Translations under genes and position numbers: made by a program
Assembly: GCA_003513555.1 (NCBI GenBank)
Contig: DOPG01000216.1
Location: forward strand, 1-6,687
DNA from: Rhodopirellula sp.
Lineage (GTDB): Bacteria; Planctomycetota; Planctomycetia; Pirellulales; Pirellulaceae
DNA: 6,687 nucleotides
Direction: 5' to 3'
Shown here: positions 5,846-6,687 of the stretch, in pieces
Layout: the number at the start of each line of letters is the position of its first letter
Numbering within the stretch: position 1 is the first letter of the stretch
Notes under the pieces: generated by a model
What the model was told of the DNA's origin: nothing
Database searches by the model: none
Seen by the model: the letters and a program-made list of their open reading frames with translations, nothing else

Positions 5846-6596
5846 AACCGCAATCGTTAGCGATATCCACGGAAACCTGGCTGCACTGGAAGCAGTCTTG
5901 GAAGATATTGGCAAGCAGAACGTGGACCGTATTGTCTGCCTTGGGGATGTGATTGGTTACGGACCAGCCCCCAGCCAATGCATTGATGCTGCCATGAAGT
6001 TTGAGTTCTGCATTCTTGGGAACCACGACAGCAGCGCTTTATTTGATCCCGAAGGATTCAATGTAGCCGCTGAACAGGCCATTTTTTGGACGCGTGCCCA
6101 GATCGAATGCAATCAAGACGGACCCGAGGCGGGCCGGGAACGAATGAAATTCATTTGTGGATTGCCGCGTATGGTTGATGAGGGAAATGCCTTGTTTGTT
6201 CATGGGTCACCCCGTGGACCCACGAACGAGTACGTTTTTCCTGAAGACACGCAAAATGTGAAGAAGATGGAGAAGTTGTTTTCCATGGTGTCGCGCATCT
6301 GTTTTCAGGGACACACGCATGTGCCCGGCGTCTTCACTCAGGACTTGCGTTTTGTTCGCCCAACCGCAACCGGCAGCGGCTACGAGATTCAAAAGGATGA
6401 TCAGCCAATGATGGTCAACGTTGGTAGCGTTGGACAGCCGCGCGATGGTGATCCGCGTAGTTGCTATGTTGTGTATGACGAGAACGTCATTGAATTCCGC
6501 CGTGTTGAATATGATATTGAACGCACTGTCCGTGAGATCAATGCACAGCCTGAGCTAGATGAATACCTCGGACTGCGTCTCCGTGAAGGACGCTAG
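5838..6596 (+). CDS. Calcineurin-like metallophosphoesterase (tandem paralogue)
   Basis: A 252-residue protein that is essentially one metallophosphoesterase domain from end to end. Metal ligands are Asp9/His11 (SDIHGN), Asp37 (GDVIGYGP), Asn62-His63 (GNHDS), His122 (FVHGSP) and His159/His161 (GHTH), with NVGSVGQPRDGD at 194-205 and FRRVEYDIERT near the end. It is about half identical by eye to the preceding protein and collinear with it without large gaps, so the pair arose by tandem duplication. The start is GTG 5838 (MTRTAIVSDIHGN), with no SD. It overlaps the preceding frame by GTGACTAG, so translation may be coupled to the upstream gene. The stop is TAG 6594-6596. The region between the metal-ligand motifs and the C-terminus differs most from the paralogue (residues 89-104 and 176-191), which may reflect different substrates. 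The substrate is not predictable from sequence alone. Confidence 0.9.
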   Translation: MTRTAIVSDIHGNLAALEAVLEDIGKQNVDRIVCLGDVIGYGPAPSQCIDAAMKFEFCILGNHDSSALFDPEGFNVAAEQAIFWTRAQIECNQDGPEAGRERMKFICGLPRMVDEGNALFVHGSPRGPTNEYVFPEDTQNVKKMEKLFSMVSRICFQGHTHVPGVFTQDLRFVRPTATGSGYEIQKDDQPMMVNVGSVGQPRDGDPRSCYVVYDENVIEFRRVEYDIERTVREINAQPELDEYLGLRLREGR

Positions 6597-6604
6597 GATA
6601 AATC

Positions 6605-6675
6605 AGCCATCTGGTGGCTAACCAGCGTGATCCCATCTGTCATGGCACACTGCCAGGGATAGAATGCCTGTGGCA
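6605..6675 (+). repeat. Cluster of short overlapping inverted repeats after the phosphoesterase pair
   Basis: AGCCA (6605-6609) / TGGCT (6615-6619) overlaps CTGGT (6611-6615) / ACCAG (6621-6625), so only one can form. Downstream are TGGCA (6643-6647) / TGCCA (6651-6655) with a 3-nt loop, and TGCC (6665-6668) / GGCA (6672-6675). Stems are only 4-5 bp and no T-run follows, so a terminator is possible but not shown. Confidence 0.3.
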
Positions 6676-6687
6676 AACAAAGCAGGG
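6664..6687 (+). CDS. Possible start of a further gene, cut by the window edge
   Basis: ATG at 6664 opens the frame MPVANKAG to the last base. It is preceded by AGGG at 6655-6658 with a 5-nt spacer, a weak SD. Only eight codons are visible, so nothing can be said about function. It may equally be non-coding. Confidence 0.2.

Overview
The window looks like a piece of a marine-type planctomycete chromosome (Pirellulaceae, Rhodopirellula-like). This is inferred from the gene content: a GT81-type glucosyl-3-phosphoglycerate synthase, a large S9 peptidase with a propeller, and a tandem pair of compact calcineurin-like phosphoesterases. Frequent GTG/TTG starts, several of them without a clear Shine-Dalgarno (SD) sequence, and a moderate GC content by eye also fit. 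No 16S or marker phylogeny is available, so the assignment is moderate. There is no sign of phage, IS element, CRISPR, tRNA or rRNA.

Layout: (1) 1-2241 (+) is the 3' part of a prolyl-oligopeptidase-family (S9) serine peptidase gene, open at the left edge, with an intact catalytic triad. (2) 2242-2753 is a gene-poor stretch of about 0.5 kb. It has a strong GC hairpin after the peptidase and a hairpin-rich leader before the next gene, including arms that can pair in two mutually exclusive ways just ahead of a T5 run. (3) 2754-3950 (+) encodes a GT81-like glycosyltransferase, probably gpgS, for compatible-solute (glucosylglycerate or mannosylglucosylglycerate) synthesis. (4) 4041-4775 (-) is tsaB, convergent with gpgS; it makes a subunit of the t6A tRNA-modification machinery. 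(5) 4880-5845 and 5838-6596 (+) are two tandem paralogous metallophosphoesterases, divergent from tsaB across about 104 bp. The first carries a 69-residue C-terminal extension that looks like read-through past a lost stop, so that its end now overlaps the start of the second by 8 nt. (6) 6597-6687 is a short tail of small overlapping inverted repeats and perhaps the first codons of another gene.

The genes are mostly housekeeping or stress-physiology functions with no obvious shared pathway; only the two phosphoesterases form a clear unit. I see no convincing new multi-gene system. The observations most worth checking are the attenuator-like leader of the compatible-solute gene and the stop-loss fusion of the first phosphoesterase.
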